From Karstenula rhodostoma CBS 690.94 (lineage: Eukaryota > Ascomycota > Dothideomycetes > Pleosporales > Didymosphaeriaceae): DNA of 64,000 nt. The notes below the pieces were generated by a model. The model ran no database searches and was not told the origin of the DNA. It saw only the letters and a program-made list of their open reading frames with translations. The translations under genes were made by a program, and so were the position numbers. The stretch is from assembly GCA_010093485.1 (NCBI GenBank), contig MU001492.1, positions 1,845,122 through 1,909,121 of the forward strand, in the 5' to 3' direction. Positions 43,209-52,801 of the stretch are shown in pieces (position 1 is the first letter of the stretch; each line of letters opens with the position of its first letter).

Positions 43209-43913
43209 ATGGCCTTCAACCTCGACGAAATCGATCAGCATATGGCGAACTTCCGCTCTACACTTCGTTTCTTTAGCGAGGCGCTCGAACGCACCGATCA
43301 TAACTCGCCTGATTGGCTTGCGACAGACCTGCTATCTCTTCGCAACCAGACGGGCAGGTTGAAAGACGGCATGCAGAATTTCGCGGATCAGCTACAGGCG
43401 GAGGGTCTCGCGGAGAGGAAGCCACAGGCCTCGGCCTCAAACAAGCGTGCACGCCTCAGTCTCGAGGGCGCAAAGCGCGCGACCCCATCCCCCACGCCTG
43501 CGCCTTCGTTACCACAAGTTCCGAATTCTACTACAGCCCCGCCAACGCAACGCCAACCTCAGTTCCAGCATACGAGTCCCCGCGAAGAGTACGAAGTTCA
43601 GCGTGTCGACGTCACCGAAGAGGTCAACCGCCGTCTACGTGAGGCCCGGCTACGCAGGCTCGTAGATACTCCCAGCACATCGCAGAAGCGCAAGTTTGAC
43701 GTTTACGAGAATATGGAAACTTGGGGCGAGACCGGGGGTAGCACGGAGCAGGAAGACGAGTCCATGGGACGGAGTCCAGTGAAGAGGATACGGGCCAGTG
43801 GGACTTTTGAGCCTATTGCGAGCGTGATGAAGAGGAAGGAGGAGGGCATCACCGTGGGGTTCGCGGACGTGGGGAAAGAGGAGAGGGGAAATGTGAAGAG
43901 GCGCAAACGCTGA
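43209..43913 (+). CDS. Conserved-looking nuclear protein of unknown function
   Basis: Intronless 234-aa protein, not recognised. Residues 1-70 form amphipathic helices (MAFNLDEIDQHMANFRSTLR, LATDLLSLRNQTGRLKDGM) suggesting a coiled coil. A Pro/Thr/Gln-rich middle follows, then an Arg-rich helix (VNRRLREARLRRLVD). Basic stretches, including KRIRASG and the terminal VKRRKR, point to the nucleus. The helical N-terminus with disordered remainder recalls small kinetochore or DASH-type subunits, but no signature supports a name. The ATG at 43209 (ACGATGG) is the first in frame. Confidence 0.7.
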   Translation: MAFNLDEIDQHMANFRSTLRFFSEALERTDHNSPDWLATDLLSLRNQTGRLKDGMQNFADQLQAEGLAERKPQASASNKRARLSLEGAKRATPSPTPAPSLPQVPNSTTAPPTQRQPQFQHTSPREEYEVQRVDVTEEVNRRLREARLRRLVDTPSTSQKRKFDVYENMETWGETGGSTEQEDESMGRSPVKRIRASGTFEPIASVMKRKEEGITVGFADVGKEERGNVKRRKR

Positions 43914-44370
43914 GCGCAGCAGAAACAAGGAGCAGGCATTCCAAACCGAGTGGTGAACAGGCTCGTTTGTGCCTCCAGCAACGCAGGGTTACGCGACACC
44001 TTTGCGGGGGCTCATTGCGCTTGCGATGGACACAACATGTCCAATGAGAGACATGAATGAGCGGCATGCTGCTCACAGCGAAGGCATGTGAGCCGATTGT
44101 ACATGATGGAGGTTGGATGAAGTTACCCAAGCACGCCTAAAGCATTGTTGAAGATGCTGGCAACAAACTGCATTCAAGTTCAGCATCTCGAAGATAATAT
44201 ACATACTACACTGACACATCCTTCCTATGACCGTGTCCCTTGGCCACATTTTTTTACTGCGCCAGAGACACTGCCACCGGCAACCCAATGCATTCCAAAC
44301 GCCAACAGATGCGATGTTCCTTCCCTGGTCCTACACCAAGATAATCATACACTCATCCACGCTCTCCCCA
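43914..44370. other. Intergenic region, convergent 3' flanks
   Basis: 457 bp between convergent genes; nothing supported. Confidence 0.4.
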
Positions 44371-44967
44371 TCACCCTTTCTTCTCCCCCTCCCCAACCTG
44401 CCCCTTCCCCTCATCCCCCTTCTTCTTATCCCAATTCCACACCTCCCAAATCTGCTCCAGGATAATATCCGTATAGCTCTTCCCCTCCTCCAACGCCCTC
44501 CTCTCCTCCTCAAGCCGCCTCTCCTTCCATCCCTCCTCCTCCCCACCCATCCACAACTTCCCCAACAACCCCTTCTTCTCCTTCCCCAAGCCCTCCACGC
44601 CCTCCCGCCGCGCGCGCTCGGCTTCCTCCCTCTCCTTCAGTATCCGGCTCGTTTCCCGTGCCTTTTCTGTGGGGAGGGTGCTAATCGGGCTGCCGAAGGA
44701 GGGTGTGATGAGGGAGAGCAAAGGACGTCCTTTGTACGACTGCGCGAGTTGGTCGGCGGAGAAGTAGAAGCCGACGGCGAGGGAGAAGGTGTAGAGGTCG
44801 AGTTTGCGCGGGGGCAGCAGCGCGATGGCGGGGCAGGCGATTGCGCCGCCGATGGCGATGTTGCGCTTGTAGCGGGCGTAGCGCTCTTGTTGCTCGAGGG
44901 CGATGCGTTGGTCCGGTGTGAGGATGTTGGTGGGTGCGTTTGGGGTCGCCATTGTGGGTGTGGGCAT
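44371..44967 (-). CDS. Small conserved fungal membrane protein (annotated elsewhere as rhomboid-like)
   Basis: 198-aa intronless protein. N-terminal PDQRIALEQQERYARYKRN precedes two short hydrophobic segments (IAIGGAIACPAIALLPP and LDLYTFSLAVGFYFSAD, about 40-75) with the conserved LLPPRKLDLYTF link. The C-terminal half is strongly charged (Glu/Lys/Arg coiled-coil-like) and contains a conserved-looking DIILEQIWEVWNW segment. Fungal homologues are often labelled rhomboid family membrane proteins, but no catalytic Ser/His pair is visible, so protease activity should not be assumed. The GC-rich coding strand also leaves a long meaningless frame open on the opposite strand. Confidence 0.75.
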   Translation of the reverse strand: MPTPTMATPNAPTNILTPDQRIALEQQERYARYKRNIAIGGAIACPAIALLPPRKLDLYTFSLAVGFYFSADQLAQSYKGRPLLSLITPSFGSPISTLPTEKARETSRILKEREEAERARREGVEGLGKEKKGLLGKLWMGGEEEGWKERRLEEERRALEEGKSYTDIILEQIWEVWNWDKKKGDEGKGQVGEGEKKG

Positions 44968-45241
44968 GCGCGGGCGATGGGAGAGTTGTTACGGGAGGGT
45001 ACGAAGATTCGTGGCACGTTGCGCGTGGTGGAAGCTTTTAGCAGTAGGTTTGAAGGTGTTCATGATGCAAAGAGCATTGACGCGCTTATTTTGGCGCTCG
45101 GCTAGCTGCTGGGATGCTGCCGGACGGCTAGCTTCATCTGCTTTCGGAGCTGTTTAGTGTGACGACATGACACTCATGGACACTCCAACATTGGGACATC
45201 TGATAATCAGTTGATTCGAGTACACCAGTTTCTCTGCTTTG

Positions 45242-46174
45242 ATGAATACCTCTACGCCCTCGCAGCCCCAATCACCTCCCATTGACCAATCTTCCTCCCC
45301 TCAAGCTCGCCCGCACCAACAGTCCGACATGCTCCGCGAGCAGCCAAAAGAAGTCGAGCTCTTGATCCTGGGTGCAGGCTGGACAGCCACCTTCCTCGTC
45401 CCGCTCCTCGAAAAGGAGAATCTTTCATATGCAGCTACTACAACCACTGGAAGAGACAACACCATCCCTTTCAAATTCAACCCCGACTCCGGCTCCGCAG
45501 AGCCGTACAAGACGCTTCCAAAAGCCAAAACCATTCTCATCACCTTCCCGCTCACTGGGAAAGGCCCTTCCAAAGTAATCACCGGGCTCTACCGCTCCGT
45601 CCACGGCGCAAAGAACCACTGGATCCAACTCGGCCACACGGGCATCTTCAACCAGCTGCCGGATTCCTACTCGGACGATGACTCGCCGTACGACAAGAGC
45701 AACGAGCGCGCCATCGCTGAAGACGAGCTGAGGGCGCTGGGCGGCACATCGCTCAATCTGTCTGGCTTATACGGCGGCACGCGCGTTCCGCGATCGTGGC
45801 TTCCGCGCCTCGGCCAGAGCAAGGATGATGTGCGCAAGCGTGGCGCTGTGCACTTCATCCACGGCGAGGACGTCGCGAGAGCAATCGTCGCGAGTCATAG
45901 GCATCCGACGCCAGGGAAGAGGTGGATTCTGGCGGACCTGAGGGTGTACGATTGGTATGATTTGATCCTGAGTTTCAGTGCGATGGCGGAGGGGGAGGAA
46001 AGCGCACAGGAAGAGGAGACGAGACAGCAATTCGCGAAGTGGGTGGGCGAGTTGATGCTGGAGGAGGATGTGAGGGCGCTGCCGAGGGAGATGGATAAGC
46101 TGGGCAGAAAATTGGACTCGAGGGGTTTTTGGAAAGAGCATGGGATCTGGCCGAGGCATCAGAGATTGGGGTAG
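45242..46174 (+). CDS. NAD(P)-binding Rossmann-fold protein (epimerase/dehydratase-like)
   Basis: Intronless 310-aa protein. After a ~35-residue Pro/Gln/Ser-rich leader, a Rossmann nucleotide-binding strand-loop-helix appears (VELLILGAGWTATFLVPLL; GxGxxxxFL type). LITFPLTGKG, a block with WIQLGHTGIF, SLNLSGLYGG and VHFIHGEDVARAI follow, the order seen in atypical extended SDRs related to bacterial YeeZ/SDR_a family proteins. No YxxxK catalytic pair is obvious, so it may bind rather than reduce. If Met30 (45329) is used, the protein loses the disordered leader only. Substrate unknown. Confidence 0.8.
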   Translation: MNTSTPSQPQSPPIDQSSSPQARPHQQSDMLREQPKEVELLILGAGWTATFLVPLLEKENLSYAATTTTGRDNTIPFKFNPDSGSAEPYKTLPKAKTILITFPLTGKGPSKVITGLYRSVHGAKNHWIQLGHTGIFNQLPDSYSDDDSPYDKSNERAIAEDELRALGGTSLNLSGLYGGTRVPRSWLPRLGQSKDDVRKRGAVHFIHGEDVARAIVASHRHPTPGKRWILADLRVYDWYDLILSFSAMAEGEESAQEEETRQQFAKWVGELMLEEDVRALPREMDKLGRKLDSRGFWKEHGIWPRHQRLG

Positions 46175-46553
46175 AGATGGGCATGTGCTACGAGATGAGG
46201 GCATTAGGACACAATTCCGGCACATTATGGACGTTCTCGCACAGTGCGGCCCAGCGGCGCTCTGCTCTCTAGTAACCATGCCGCATAATCACGTTGCAAT
46301 ACAAAACAAAAAGAATTTCCTAAGCCATGTTCATGATAGCCTATCACATCGTGTCTTGCTCCACATCACCAGCCCAGCTCAACGACGCAAATCCCTCTCA
46401 TTAACGCGCAGGCACATGATGCATAGCAATGTGGTGCTTAGCATTACCACGTTCCACGTCCTTCTACCAACCCCAAAAAATACCCTCGACCTACCGTTTG
46501 TAGTGCGCCCAAAGTGTTCAGAAACCCCCTCACCGTTATTCGTCGTGTGCCTG

Positions 46554-46620
46554 ACCCGTACCGCCGGTCCATATCGACCCGTACCGCCGGTCCCATATCG
46601 ACCCATACCACCGGTACGAT
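46554..46620. repeat. Three tandem 23-24-bp repeats
   Basis: Units begin ACCCGTACCGCCGGTCC and differ by one inserted C and a few C/T or G/A changes; the third unit is partial. Confidence 0.75.
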
Positions 46621-47090
46621 CCCGACTCACCCACAATACCATTACGCCCCGTGAAAAATGAGGCCAGTCCGTTCATATACAATAACCTCCCTGGCTTAGA
46701 GGCCTAGTGTTGGGCTAAGACAGGAGGATTATAAGGTTAGTAGAGACGTTTTCGATATGTAAATTATACATACTAGCTCTTATGAACCTGGGAGATTACA
46801 CTGACAAAGACCTCACGCTAGGCTCCCGAGCCGGGGGGAGGGACTGTAGAGGGAATCGTGGGGTGACCCACAATACTGCAAATCCGCAGTCTATACTGCT
46901 GCTTGTCGTTCCATGGTCGTAGACAGCAAAATTGATGGCCTGGGGCAGTTCACCGCACGACGCGCCTGCACCGTTGAGCGATACGTAGCAAAATTCGAAC
47001 TAAGCACATGGATGGGCGCCGGTCCTGGACTGGACACGTCCTCGGCACGTGCATTGTCGACTTTTTGAGTTCATCCTGGCTTGTGTACGC

Positions 47091-47346
47091 AGATGACTGT
47101 GCACTGAATCGTACCGTGCAATAATCGTTGAGCGATGCTGTAGTATTGGTTCCTAGTTATCCTAGCCGAGGAATAGAGATAATCGTATACTAAACCGTAC
47201 CGTTTGATAACTATGGTAGCTGTTGAGCGACGCTGTAGCATCGGTTACCGGTTTATCATAGCTTAGGAACGCAGAGGACTGTCCACTGAACCGTACTATT
47301 CAATTGTTATGACAGCTGTTGAGCGACACCGTGCCATCGATGCCCG
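47091..47346. repeat. Degenerate tandem repeat, unit about 85-96 bp
   Basis: Three units starting near 47091, 47176 and 47272 share the blocks AG-A-GACTGT-CACTGAACCGTAC and GTTGAGCGACGCTGTAGCATCGG in order (one consensus, split). They differ mainly by C/T and G/A, and the first unit lacks ~10 bp. The shared GTTGAGCGA block also occurs once at about 46972. No coding potential. Confidence 0.65.
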
Positions 47347-47892
47347 GCGAGGCCTTCCGCTCAGTGGCTATCGTGAGCCCCTCTCCAGCATATGGATTTC
47401 GATAGCTCGAGTCCATCCACGGGCCCGGTACGGAGAGGGCTATGTGCTGCTCCATACCGTACAAATCTAACAACAGCCACTGGGCCCCCGCCGAACTCTT
47501 CTCCCAACGGCGATCGTGAAAATGCTTTTTTCCGTTTCAACGGTACTGTTGAGACTTCAGCCTGCTCTTCATGTATATAAACGCTTTTGTCGTTGCAATT
47601 TCCTTCTCTTCATCCATCGTCACGATACCACACTCGTACATCACTTTCAAGTACACTTCCCTCCCGAGTTCCTCTTCAGACACCAAGCTCACAGCAACCA
47701 CTACCAGCAGTACTAACAATACTCTCCTGACCTCAGACGTCAACACTGGAATCCTGCTCGCACCGAGCCCGAAGTCAATTCCGGACTCATCTTCTGACGA
47801 CCACCTTCTCGAGCAATATAGACAGGAAGTCTAAAGCTCAGCACCCCAAGAGCCACCCCACACCACCACACATACCTCACCCTCCCGTCCAA

Positions 47893-50106
47893 ATGGCTTA
47901 CTACGCCAACATCCGCCCGATCCCCACCGGCCGCACCGGCACCTTGATTGTCTACCGCCCAGGCTTCAACCCCATATCCGCGCGCGTGGAAATCACCTCA
48001 CGCCATGTGGAAGTCCATACTTTTACTAGTCAGGGCCTCCACACTGGTATATGTGCCAGAACTATCATCCGATGCATGGATGACGGAGGCCCGATTCCCA
48101 TCCTGGTCGATTTCGACACCACCACGCGAACCTACCTTGGGACGTATATCTGCACCGAGCGGGACATCAATTTATGGCGTCCAGGCTCACAGAACGTAGG
48201 ATTGATGCGTCATTCGGTGCCGATGCACCAGCATCCCGCATACTTCGGTACGCGGAACGCTGTCTTCGAAGCCGAGAGAAGGGCAGCGAACGTCCCGGCT
48301 GTCCTGCCTCAACAGCGGCCTGCCGCGCCAATGGAAGGCGCGAGCGCTGATTTTCCCATCTTCCTCGAAGACAACGACTATGGTGCTCAGAATTCTATAC
48401 CGGCACCTACAGAGCCTACTCTTCAGCCCTTCGTCGCTCATCGGCCTTTTCTCGCTCCACAGGGGCCTCCTCTTCAGCCTTTTCTCGCTCCACAGTCGCC
48501 TCCTCTTCAGCGCTTTCTCGCTCCACAGGGGCCTCCTCCTCAGCCTTTTCACGCTCCACNNNNNNNNNNNNNNNNNNNNNNNNNNNNNNNNNNNNNNNNN
48601 NNNNNNNNNNNNNNTCACGCTCCACAGGGGCCTCCTCCTCAGCGCTTTCTCGCTCTACAGGGGCCTCCTCCTCAGCCTTTTCACGCTCCACAGGGGCCTC
48701 CTCCTCAGCGCTTTCTTGCTCTACAGGGGCCTCCTCCTCAGCCTTTTCACGCTCCACAGGGGCCCACTCCTCAGCCTATTCCCACTCCACGGGAGCCTAC
48801 TCCTCAGCCTACTCCCGCTCCAAAAGAGCCTCTTCCGCCCTCTCACCTTAAAGAGAGGCTTGCGCACATGAAGAACTTCGTAGGGCATACAGGCAATACT
48901 GCGCAAAGTGACTGGCTTATCTCCATGAAGCTTGGTAACTATAAGCAGAAGGAGGAGTACTGCCGGCTGTTTTGGCCTTCGAACAAGGCGGCGGAAGTGG
49001 ACCTTGATTGGGTGGTGAGGCACTTCAAGGATTTCACCGAAGCGCGTATTGAGCGTTTGGCTATTGAGGCCAGGAAGAAGGAGGAGGGGCTTGATTGGGA
49101 GGAGGAAAGAAGGGAGATCGAGGCGGGTTGGGCGAAGAACAGGGAAGAGTGGAGTGTCAACGCGAAGAGAGAGAAGGAGCTTGGGGCGGCGAAGCGCAAG
49201 GCAGAGGAAAGGGCACGTAGACAGGCTGCGGCTGCGGAGAATCAACAACGTGACGCAGAGGAGAAGAGGAAGAAAGATGCGGAGGAGAAGGAGAAGCGTG
49301 CAGCTGCGAAGCGCGCTGCTGCTGAGGAAAAGAATAAGAAAGCAGAAGAGGAGAGGGGCGAAAAGGAGAGGCAAAGGCGTAAAGCCGCTGAAGAGAAGAA
49401 GAGGGCGAAGGAAGAGGAGAAGGCGAGGAAGGCAGAAGAGAAGAAGGAACAGCGCGCAGCTGCTCCTTCTAGAAAGAGGAAAGCAGCTCCTGCGCCTGCC
49501 GAACCTGCGAAGAAGCGCAAGACAGAAGCGCAGTTGCCAACGCCTGGGGCAGCAGAAGATAGGGAGATTCTAGACGCACTGTTGGCGGAATTCAACACTG
49601 AGGAGAAGGTTGGTGATGATGCAGCTACGGCCGCTTTCCAAAGCGCGCCAGCAGAAGCAGCGGAGGAGGAATCCGAGGACGAATCCGATGCTGACGACGA
49701 CGAGCCTGCGGCTATCATCAAAGCGCGGCAAGAAGAAGCGGCTTCAATGCCCCAAGAGCAGCACACACCTGCTCCAACATCACCAGCTCAGACATCTGAG
49801 CCGAAGGAGGAAGTCGAGAGGGAGGCCAATGATGATGGTCTCTTTAGTGAGGCAGAGGAGGCCAATGATGATGGTCTCTTTAGTGAGGCAGAAGAAGCCA
49901 GTGGGGATGAGGATGAGGATGGGAGTGAGGTGGAGGAGGAACCAGTGCCGGGGGTCATTTCGCCACGCGAAATAGAGCTTACCCGAATCAATAAGGAGAT
50001 TGAGGAGCTGGAGGGGCAGCTTAAGATGACGCTGGGCAATAAACTCTTCCAAAGCAGAGTGCAGGGGCGCATAGAGAAGCTCAAGGTTCAGAGGGAGAAC
50101 TTGTAG
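47893..50106 (+). CDS. Large low-complexity, charged nuclear-type protein with 11-aa repeats
   Basis: 737 codons including unknown residues across the gap; not recognised. An N-terminal domain (1-100) of alternating beta character (TGTLIVYRPGFNPISARVEI) is followed by tandem 11-aa repeats (HAPQGPPPQPF / LALQGPPPQRF, about 185-310). A globular block (SDWLISMKLGNYKQKEEYCR, LFWPSNKAAEVDLDWVV) comes next, then a long Lys/Glu/Ala single alpha-helix or coiled coil (400-530) and basic nuclear-localisation-like motifs (SRKRKAAP, AKKRKTEA). An acidic tail contains a 12-aa perfect tandem duplication (49822-49893), and a final helix (REIELTRINKEIEELEGQL). The start has the context CAAATGG. The frame stays open through the 55-N gap, which preserves repeat phase. 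Confidence 0.75.
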   Translation: MAYYANIRPIPTGRTGTLIVYRPGFNPISARVEITSRHVEVHTFTSQGLHTGICARTIIRCMDDGGPIPILVDFDTTTRTYLGTYICTERDINLWRPGSQNVGLMRHSVPMHQHPAYFGTRNAVFEAERRAANVPAVLPQQRPAAPMEGASADFPIFLEDNDYGAQNSIPAPTEPTLQPFVAHRPFLAPQGPPLQPFLAPQSPPLQRFLAPQGPPPQPFHAPXXXXXXXXXXXXXXXXXXXHAPQGPPPQRFLALQGPPPQPFHAPQGPPPQRFLALQGPPPQPFHAPQGPTPQPIPTPREPTPQPTPAPKEPLPPSHLKERLAHMKNFVGHTGNTAQSDWLISMKLGNYKQKEEYCRLFWPSNKAAEVDLDWVVRHFKDFTEARIERLAIEARKKEEGLDWEEERREIEAGWAKNREEWSVNAKREKELGAAKRKAEERARRQAAAAENQQRDAEEKRKKDAEEKEKRAAAKRAAAEEKNKKAEEERGEKERQRRKAAEEKKRAKEEEKARKAEEKKEQRAAAPSRKRKAAPAPAEPAKKRKTEAQLPTPGAAEDREILDALLAEFNTEEKVGDDAATAAFQSAPAEAAEEESEDESDADDDEPAAIIKARQEEAASMPQEQHTPAPTSPAQTSEPKEEVEREANDDGLFSEAEEANDDGLFSEAEEASGDEDEDGSEVEEEPVPGVISPREIELTRINKEIEELEGQLKMTLGNKLFQSRVQGRIEKLKVQRENL
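48448..48830. repeat. 33-bp coding minisatellite interrupted by assembly gap
   Basis: Tandem 33-bp units, often alternating in a 66-bp higher-order pattern, code for 11-aa Pro/Gln repeats. The copy boundaries before and after the N run (48553 and 48619) are 66 bp apart, exactly two units. Several frames on the opposite strand are also open through the array. Confidence 0.88.
48560..48614. other. Assembly gap (55 N)
   Basis: Run of N inside the 33-bp repeat array. Its true length is unknown. Confidence 0.98.
49822..49893 (+). repeat. Tandem 36-bp duplication in coding sequence
   Basis: Two adjacent 36-bp copies (49822-49857 and 49858-49893) encode EANDDGLFSEAE twice; their near identity suggests a recent duplication. 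Confidence 0.9.
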
Positions 50107-50414
50107 CTTGGCTTTTAGTTTAGTTCAAATCCATCACTTTCCATACTATATATGCAACACACTTTCCGGACAATGTCTTCGTTGTCTGCTGTGTGAATGT
50201 GAGTTCCCGGCGTTGAGTTCTTCCCCGCCGCGCTCTAGTCTACCGCGCTCGCAAAATTACGTGGAGTGTTCGCGCAGTTCCACCGCGCCTAGTCTCTGGC
50301 CAATCAGCGCACACACCGCTGCGATTGCGCCATCCGTTAGCCTGAAATCTTTCTGCACGACACATTTTCTAGAACTCTGATTCAGTACACTCTCATAGCT
50401 CGTTGAGTTCAGCC

Positions 50415-51223
50415 ATGGTACGTCATGATAATCGTGTAGCTTGAGCGTGGCGTTGATGCTTAGAGCAGGTTCACGCAGACTCGTCTCATTTCACGCAGGG
50501 TATGAGCAAGAAAGAGGTCTACGCGCAGGTGCTGGAGCAGGCCACGGCGCTATTCGATGGGCAGAGAAACTGGGTACGTGGGACTTTGTTCGGATGCAGT
50601 GTAGCGAACTCATACTAACTTGCACTTAGGTCTGGTATGATGATCCTTGCCCTCTCGACACCTGCTTGGCGTTATGGTAATGGACATGGCTGACTCGCTC
50701 TTCTACAGCAACTTCTCAAATGCTGCCGCGCTCCTCTGGCACGCCTATCATTCTCTTCCGGCCCCATCATCCGCAGTGAACTGGTCCGGGTTCTACTTCA
50801 CAGATCCGTCCAATCCGCGCAAACTCATCCTTGGGCCCTTCCAAGGCCAAGTCGCGTGCCAGGCCATTGCTTTCGGTCGAGGCGTATGTGGGACGGCTGC
50901 TGAGACCAAATTCACTCAGTTGGTTGAGGATGTAGAGAAGTTTCCGGGACACATCGCGTGTGACGGTGCGAGTAAGAGCGAGATCGTCGTACCGATTGTC
51001 AAAGATGGAAAGGTGGGTTCTACTTCGCGAGAAGCTCTTGAAAGCGGGCGGACTACTTGAACAAGTGCTGACGGAAGAGCAGACGGTCGCAATCATCGAT
51101 ATTGATTGTGCGGAGCTGAATGGCTTCGATGAGGAGGATCAATTGGCGTTGGAGGAGCTGGCCCGATTGCTGGCAGAGTCTTGTGATTTTAATATACCCA
51201 AAGTAGTCCTGTCGCAACTATGA
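50415..51223 (+). CDS. Free methionine-(R)-sulfoxide reductase (GAF domain)
   Basis: fRMsr reduces free Met-R-sulfoxide with thioredoxin (yeast YKL069W type). The best model has exons 50415-50417, 50499-50573, 50630-50634, 50709-51012 and 51083-51223, giving 175 aa. The 5-nt third exon (GTCTG) is needed to read RNWVCNFSNAAALL, a conserved block. Both flanking introns have good donors, CTAAC/CTGAC branch points and AG ends. GAF features: WSGFYF, LGPFQGQVACQAI, GRGVCGTAAET, HIACDGASKSEIVVPI and VAIIDIDCAE. The three catalytic-region cysteines (in VACQ, GVCG and IACD) are present. The first exon is only the start codon. If splicing does not occur there, translation could begin at 50502; the unspliced upstream ATG would then be a short uORF. 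Confidence 0.88.
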
Positions 51224-51489
51224 CGACAATAGTATGAATGAACGCCGGAATGGCGCTACGCAATCATTGATCCAGGACGCCTGCCTTTCTCCGCGAATGC
51301 CCGCCGTAAACGCAGGCTGCATTGAGCCATTCCAGACCAAACCACCCATAACGCCTTTGGCGATGCATTCAGCAATGAGACAGGTTTCGGGTATCGCCGA
51401 TCTCTCCATGGCGGGCAGCAAACAGCCCGACAGGGTACGCACCCGTGTTCTTGCAGCGCGTGCGCCCACAGGATTCCCAATTCCGGGTC

Positions 51490-51876
51490 TTAGCCCGGTC
51501 CGATCTTTGGCATGTCGTGGTGCTCGCTCAGCCCGCTGAGGTATTTGTTCAGCTCCTCCACCTTCTCCTTGTGCGTCTTGACACCCTCTTTCTTCAGCCG
51601 ATCCTCCAATCGCTTCCTCCGCATCTCGTCGTGTCGCTTCTCCGCCTCTGTCTTCTTCCGTCCGCCGTCCTCTTTGATTGCCTTCTCGGCTGTGTCCGGC
51701 GAGATCGAGCGACGTGGCGTGTGCGAGGGTGACTTGGAGCGCGCCTTGACCTGCGTTGAGGCTTCGGCGGTGGCATCAGCTGGCTTCGGTTTCCTCTTCT
51801 TCTTCTTTTTGTCGACGCCGCCGCCCTTAAGCTTCAGGGCGCCACGGGCAGCCGGGGTGTAGTCAGACGACGGCAT
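51490..51876 (-). CDS. FAM32A-like (DUF1754) protein
   Basis: 128-aa intronless protein of the FAM32A/DUF1754 family, small nuclear proteins tied to spliceosome function in animals. Family marks: N-terminal ARGALKLKGGG followed by a lysine run (VDKKKKKRKPK), a variable Ala/Ser-rich middle, and the C-terminal helix TEAEKRHDEMRRKRLEDRL ending with the EELNKYLSGLSEHHDMPKIG block, the best conserved part. The length is typical. The ATG at 51876 fits the family start. It is convergent with the sulfoxide reductase gene (267 bp between stops). Confidence 0.92.
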   Translation of the reverse strand: MPSSDYTPAARGALKLKGGGVDKKKKKRKPKPADATAEASTQVKARSKSPSHTPRRSISPDTAEKAIKEDGGRKKTEAEKRHDEMRRKRLEDRLKKEGVKTHKEKVEELNKYLSGLSEHHDMPKIGPG

Positions 51877-52278
51877 GGTCGCGTCGTGGTGGTGTGTTGA
51901 TGCACGGTGTTGCGAAGTTGAAGCTTGAGCTCCGCGCGCAAAAGCCAGCCGCATTGGGTGAACCGGGCACGTGACGCGGGGTCGGTAGCCCTTCCAGCTT
52001 TCCGGCCAACGTTCCAAGACACCTGAGTCCCCGAAAAAGCTCGACTACTATCGCAAGCTTTTGGATGCTGATTTCTATAAACTAGTTTACTCGTACATGT
52101 ATACAGCAGGTCCACTGCAGCGCAACAACATTGGTTCGCTCTGACTTTCCCTTGTCGATTGTCCTTTAATACCCGTTTAGCACTATAAAAAGAGCTGGAG
52201 TGTTGCACGTCATTGCAAAAGAGGTTCTCCAGAGACATAGACAGCCACTCGTCGCAACTTGAGTTTATTACCGTCATC

Positions 52279-52801
52279 ATGAGTCTTTTGTCACTGCCAG
52301 CAGAACTCCGTCTGCCCATGTACTCCTTCGTACTCCCCCCATAATCCGCTTTCTTGCCTAAATACAACCTACTCAGGACTCCTCTACTCCTACAGAACAA
52401 TTCACAGCGAATCGGAGCCCGAGATCTTCAAGCGCGTGAGCCCCCTCCCTCGCTCTATCCAAGCCCGCTGACATGCCGTGTTTGGTGACACAGACATGCA
52501 ATACAACGAGCCCACATGCACAAAAGAGATGTACAGAATGGAGGGGAGTGAAGTGATATTAATTTGTGATAGGGTCGATAACCGCCTGTTGTACTTCATT
52601 CGCCCCCTCTGCGGCCGCCTGTTCAGGGGCGACGACCCCCCATGGCCCTCCTCTACCTGCATTCCTCCTCGCTCACCATCACCTCTATTCCTCCCGACGA
52701 TGGATACCGCCAACGCCGCGATAACTGCAGGGGCCACAATAATCGAGATCCCCGCGACGGACCACATTAGACCAACACATCCGGCCTGGTCAAATAGATG
52801 A
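52279..52801 (+). pseudogene. Possible F-box/2EXR-like gene remnant
   Basis: An ATG in good context opens MSLLSLPAELRLPMYSFVL, which looks like the LPxELRxxIY motif of fungal F-box/2EXR proteins, but a stop follows after 21 codons. A second piece (about 52377-52437) reads LLYSYRTIHSESEPEIFK after a CAG acceptor with a branch-like sequence, resembling the block that follows in such proteins. A third frame (52478-52801) comes after another intron-like segment (donor GTGAGC, branch CTGAC, CAG). I could not join the pieces in one frame with valid donors, so it looks decayed. Alternatively the gene is intact with unusual splicing. Confidence 0.35.

Larger units (their letters stand above)
46175..47892. 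other. Repeat-bearing intergenic region
   Basis: 1.7 kb without a supported gene. It carries a short 23-24-bp tandem repeat (46554-46620) and a longer degenerate tandem repeat (47091-47346), listed separately. The last part is CA/CT-rich (47590-47890), like a promoter/5' leader. Confidence 0.5.

Noticed and set aside
44227..45105. Plus-strand frame of 292 codons over the small membrane-protein gene
   Set aside because: Leu/Pro-rich shadow of the minus-strand gene; no motifs.
48187..48871. Antisense and alternative-frame ORFs through the 33-bp repeat
   Set aside because: They arise from the repeat period being a multiple of three. Kept only as a finding about the repeat, not as genes.
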